Shown: piece after piece, positions 15,106 through 16,076 of the stretch
Numbering within the stretch: the first letter of the stretch is position 1
How the letters are laid out: each line of letters starts with the position of its first letter
Source of the DNA: JBOFZL01 sp051655155
Lineage (GTDB): Bacteria; Bacillota; Clostridia; Peptostreptococcales; Filifactoraceae
Reading direction: 5' to 3'
NCBI GenBank assembly: GCA_051655155.1
Contig: JBOFZL010000053.1
Span: 1-16,076, forward strand
DNA: 16,076 bases
Position numbers and translations under genes: made by a program
The notes under the pieces: generated by a model
Database searches by the model: none
Told to the model about the DNA's origin: nothing
What the model saw: the letters and a program-made list of their open reading frames with translations, nothing else

Positions 15106-15133
15106 ATTATATCAAAAAATTTATATATACCAA
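15106..15133 (-). promoter_or_regulatory. Promoter of the pyrophosphatase gene
   Basis: On the minus strand, TTGGTA (15128-15133) and a perfect TATAAT (15106-15111) are 16 bases apart, with TGA directly before the -10 box (extended -10). The predicted start lies just before the ribosome binding site of ppaC. Confidence 0.7.
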
Positions 15134-15142
15134 TAGTAATTC

Positions 15143-15171
15143 TTGTGAAAATGTGTTAATTTATTTATAAT
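15143..15171 (+). promoter_or_regulatory. Promoter of the CNNM/CorC-like gene
   Basis: TTGTGA (15143-15148) and a perfect TATAAT (15166-15171) are 17 bases apart. Its -35 box is only nine bases from that of the divergent ppaC promoter, so the two polymerase sites lie back to back. Confidence 0.75.
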
Positions 15172-15205
15172 GGTAAAATATATAAAAAGTTAGGGAGACT
15201 TAGTT

Positions 15206-16076
15206 ATGGATAGTAAAGTTATAATTCAATTACTTATTTTAGTAGTTTTAGTTATAGGGTCCGCTTTTTTTTCAGCAACAGAAACAGCTCTTATGACCTT
15301 AAGTAAAATAAGACTTAGACATATGGCAGACTCAGGTAATAAAAGAGCAAAACTTGTAGAAAGTTTGAAGCAAGAGCCGAATAAATTATTAGGATCAATT
15401 TTGTTAGGAAATAATGCAGTTAATATTGCTGCTTCAGCTGTGGCAACTGCACTGGCAATAGAAATGATGGGTTCAAGTGGCGTAGGGGTAGTTACAGTTG
15501 TTATGACTGTTGTAATTCTAATATTTGGAGAAATTACACCTAAAAGTTTGGCTATGGAATATTCAGAGAAGCTGTCGCTTTTAGTTGCACCAATAATCAA
15601 TATTATTGTAAAAGTAGCAACTCCGTTTGTATGGATACTTACAAAAATAACAAATGTAATTATAAGGTTGTTCGGAGGGAATCCAGATGATCAAAAACCA
15701 TTTATAACGGAAGAAGAATTAAAAACAATTGTTAATGTTTCAAGTGAAGAAGGTCTTTTGGAAAATGATGAAAAAAAGATGATATACAATATTTTTGAAT
15801 ATGGAGATTTGCGAGTTAAGGATATTATGATTCAAAGGATGGATGTGTTAGCTATATCAATAGATGCAAGTTATAGTGAAATTGTTGAAGTTTTTGAAGA
15901 AAAAAAATTCTCAAGGTTGCCTGTTTATGAGGATACAATCGATAATATAGTAGGTATTCTATATGCTAAAGATATACTTTTTTCTACAAGTTTTAAATCT
16001 GATGAATTTAGCATTGAAAGCTTAATGAGATCACCGTTTCAAACTTTTGAATTTATAAAAATTTCTGATTTCTTTA
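15206..16076 (+). CDS. CNNM/CorC (HlyC/CorC, DUF21) family membrane protein, partial
   Basis: The first 290 residues are present; the frame runs off the right edge. The N-terminal DUF21 membrane domain (about 1-155) contains the first helix, FFSATETALMTLSKIRLRH, LLGNNAVNIAASA and IFGEITPKSLA, all standard family motifs. FITEEELKTIVNVSSEEGLLE links to a pair of CBS motifs beginning near 205 (VKDIMIQRMDVLAI ... FSRLPVYEDTIDNIVGILYAKDIL). A CorC/HlyC C-terminal domain would be expected beyond the window. Family members act in Mg2+ efflux or homeostasis; the old haemolysin label is unreliable. AGGGAG at 15192-15197 supports the ATG. Location next to corA and a metal-dependent pyrophosphatase fits a cation role. 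Confidence 0.92.
   Translation, partial: MDSKVIIQLLILVVLVIGSAFFSATETALMTLSKIRLRHMADSGNKRAKLVESLKQEPNKLLGSILLGNNAVNIAASAVATALAIEMMGSSGVGVVTVVMTVVILIFGEITPKSLAMEYSEKLSLLVAPIINIIVKVATPFVWILTKITNVIIRLFGGNPDDQKPFITEEELKTIVNVSSEEGLLENDEKKMIYNIFEYGDLRVKDIMIQRMDVLAISIDASYSEIVEVFEEKKFSRLPVYEDTIDNIVGILYAKDILFSTSFKSDEFSIESLMRSPFQTFEFIKISDFF

Noticed and set aside
15226..15600. A 124-codon minus-strand frame at the right end
   Set aside because: It is the shadow of the CNNM membrane domain, whose plus-strand frame has a promoter, a ribosome binding site and family motifs.

Overview
This is a low-GC, Gram-positive chromosomal segment, most likely from the class Clostridia. The evidence is the AT-rich codon use, strong AGGAGG-type ribosome binding sites, TTG and GTG starts, a CD1247-family protein directly before rnc, and the rnc / radical-SAM / smc / ftsY order. 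No insertion sequence, phage gene, CRISPR array, tRNA or rRNA was seen. The genus cannot be fixed from the sequence alone.

Region 1 (1-2611, + strand) is the end of a type IV pilus or competence-pseudopilus operon. It holds a PilN-like C-terminal fragment, a PilO-like inner-membrane protein, and four consecutive minor (pseudo)pilins. Three carry the prepilin Gly|hydrophobic...Glu5 signature; the fourth resembles PilX/GspK and lacks Glu5. All reading frames overlap, which suggests translational coupling.

Region 2 (2624-5282, + strand) continues without an evident break into shikimate kinase (aroK), a Xaa-Pro aminopeptidase (pepP/yqhT type), elongation factor P (efp), and an acidic zinc-ribbon protein of the CD1247 family. 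It closes with a Rho-independent terminator.

Region 3 (5286-12416, + strand) is a housekeeping operon: RNase III (rnc), an Elp3-like radical SAM protein without an acetyltransferase domain, the chromosome-organising ATPase SMC, and the SRP receptor FtsY. A perfect 15-bp inverted repeat lies just before the rnc ribosome binding site. The operon ends with a 56-codon frame that looks like dapB with its middle removed, followed by a terminator that probably works in both directions.

Region 4 (12417-16076) concerns divalent cations and pyrophosphate. A CorA-type transporter and a CBS/DRTGG-containing family II pyrophosphatase lie on the minus strand. A CNNM/CorC-type membrane protein, cut by the window edge, diverges on the plus strand. 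The pyrophosphatase and the CNNM gene are driven by back-to-back sigma-A-like promoters, and corA has its own strong promoter.

Most of the window is ordinary housekeeping. The points most worth checking are the mini-dapB frame, the possible RNase III autoregulatory hairpin, the cysteine-tailed CD1247 protein and the Elp3-like protein lacking its acetyltransferase domain.
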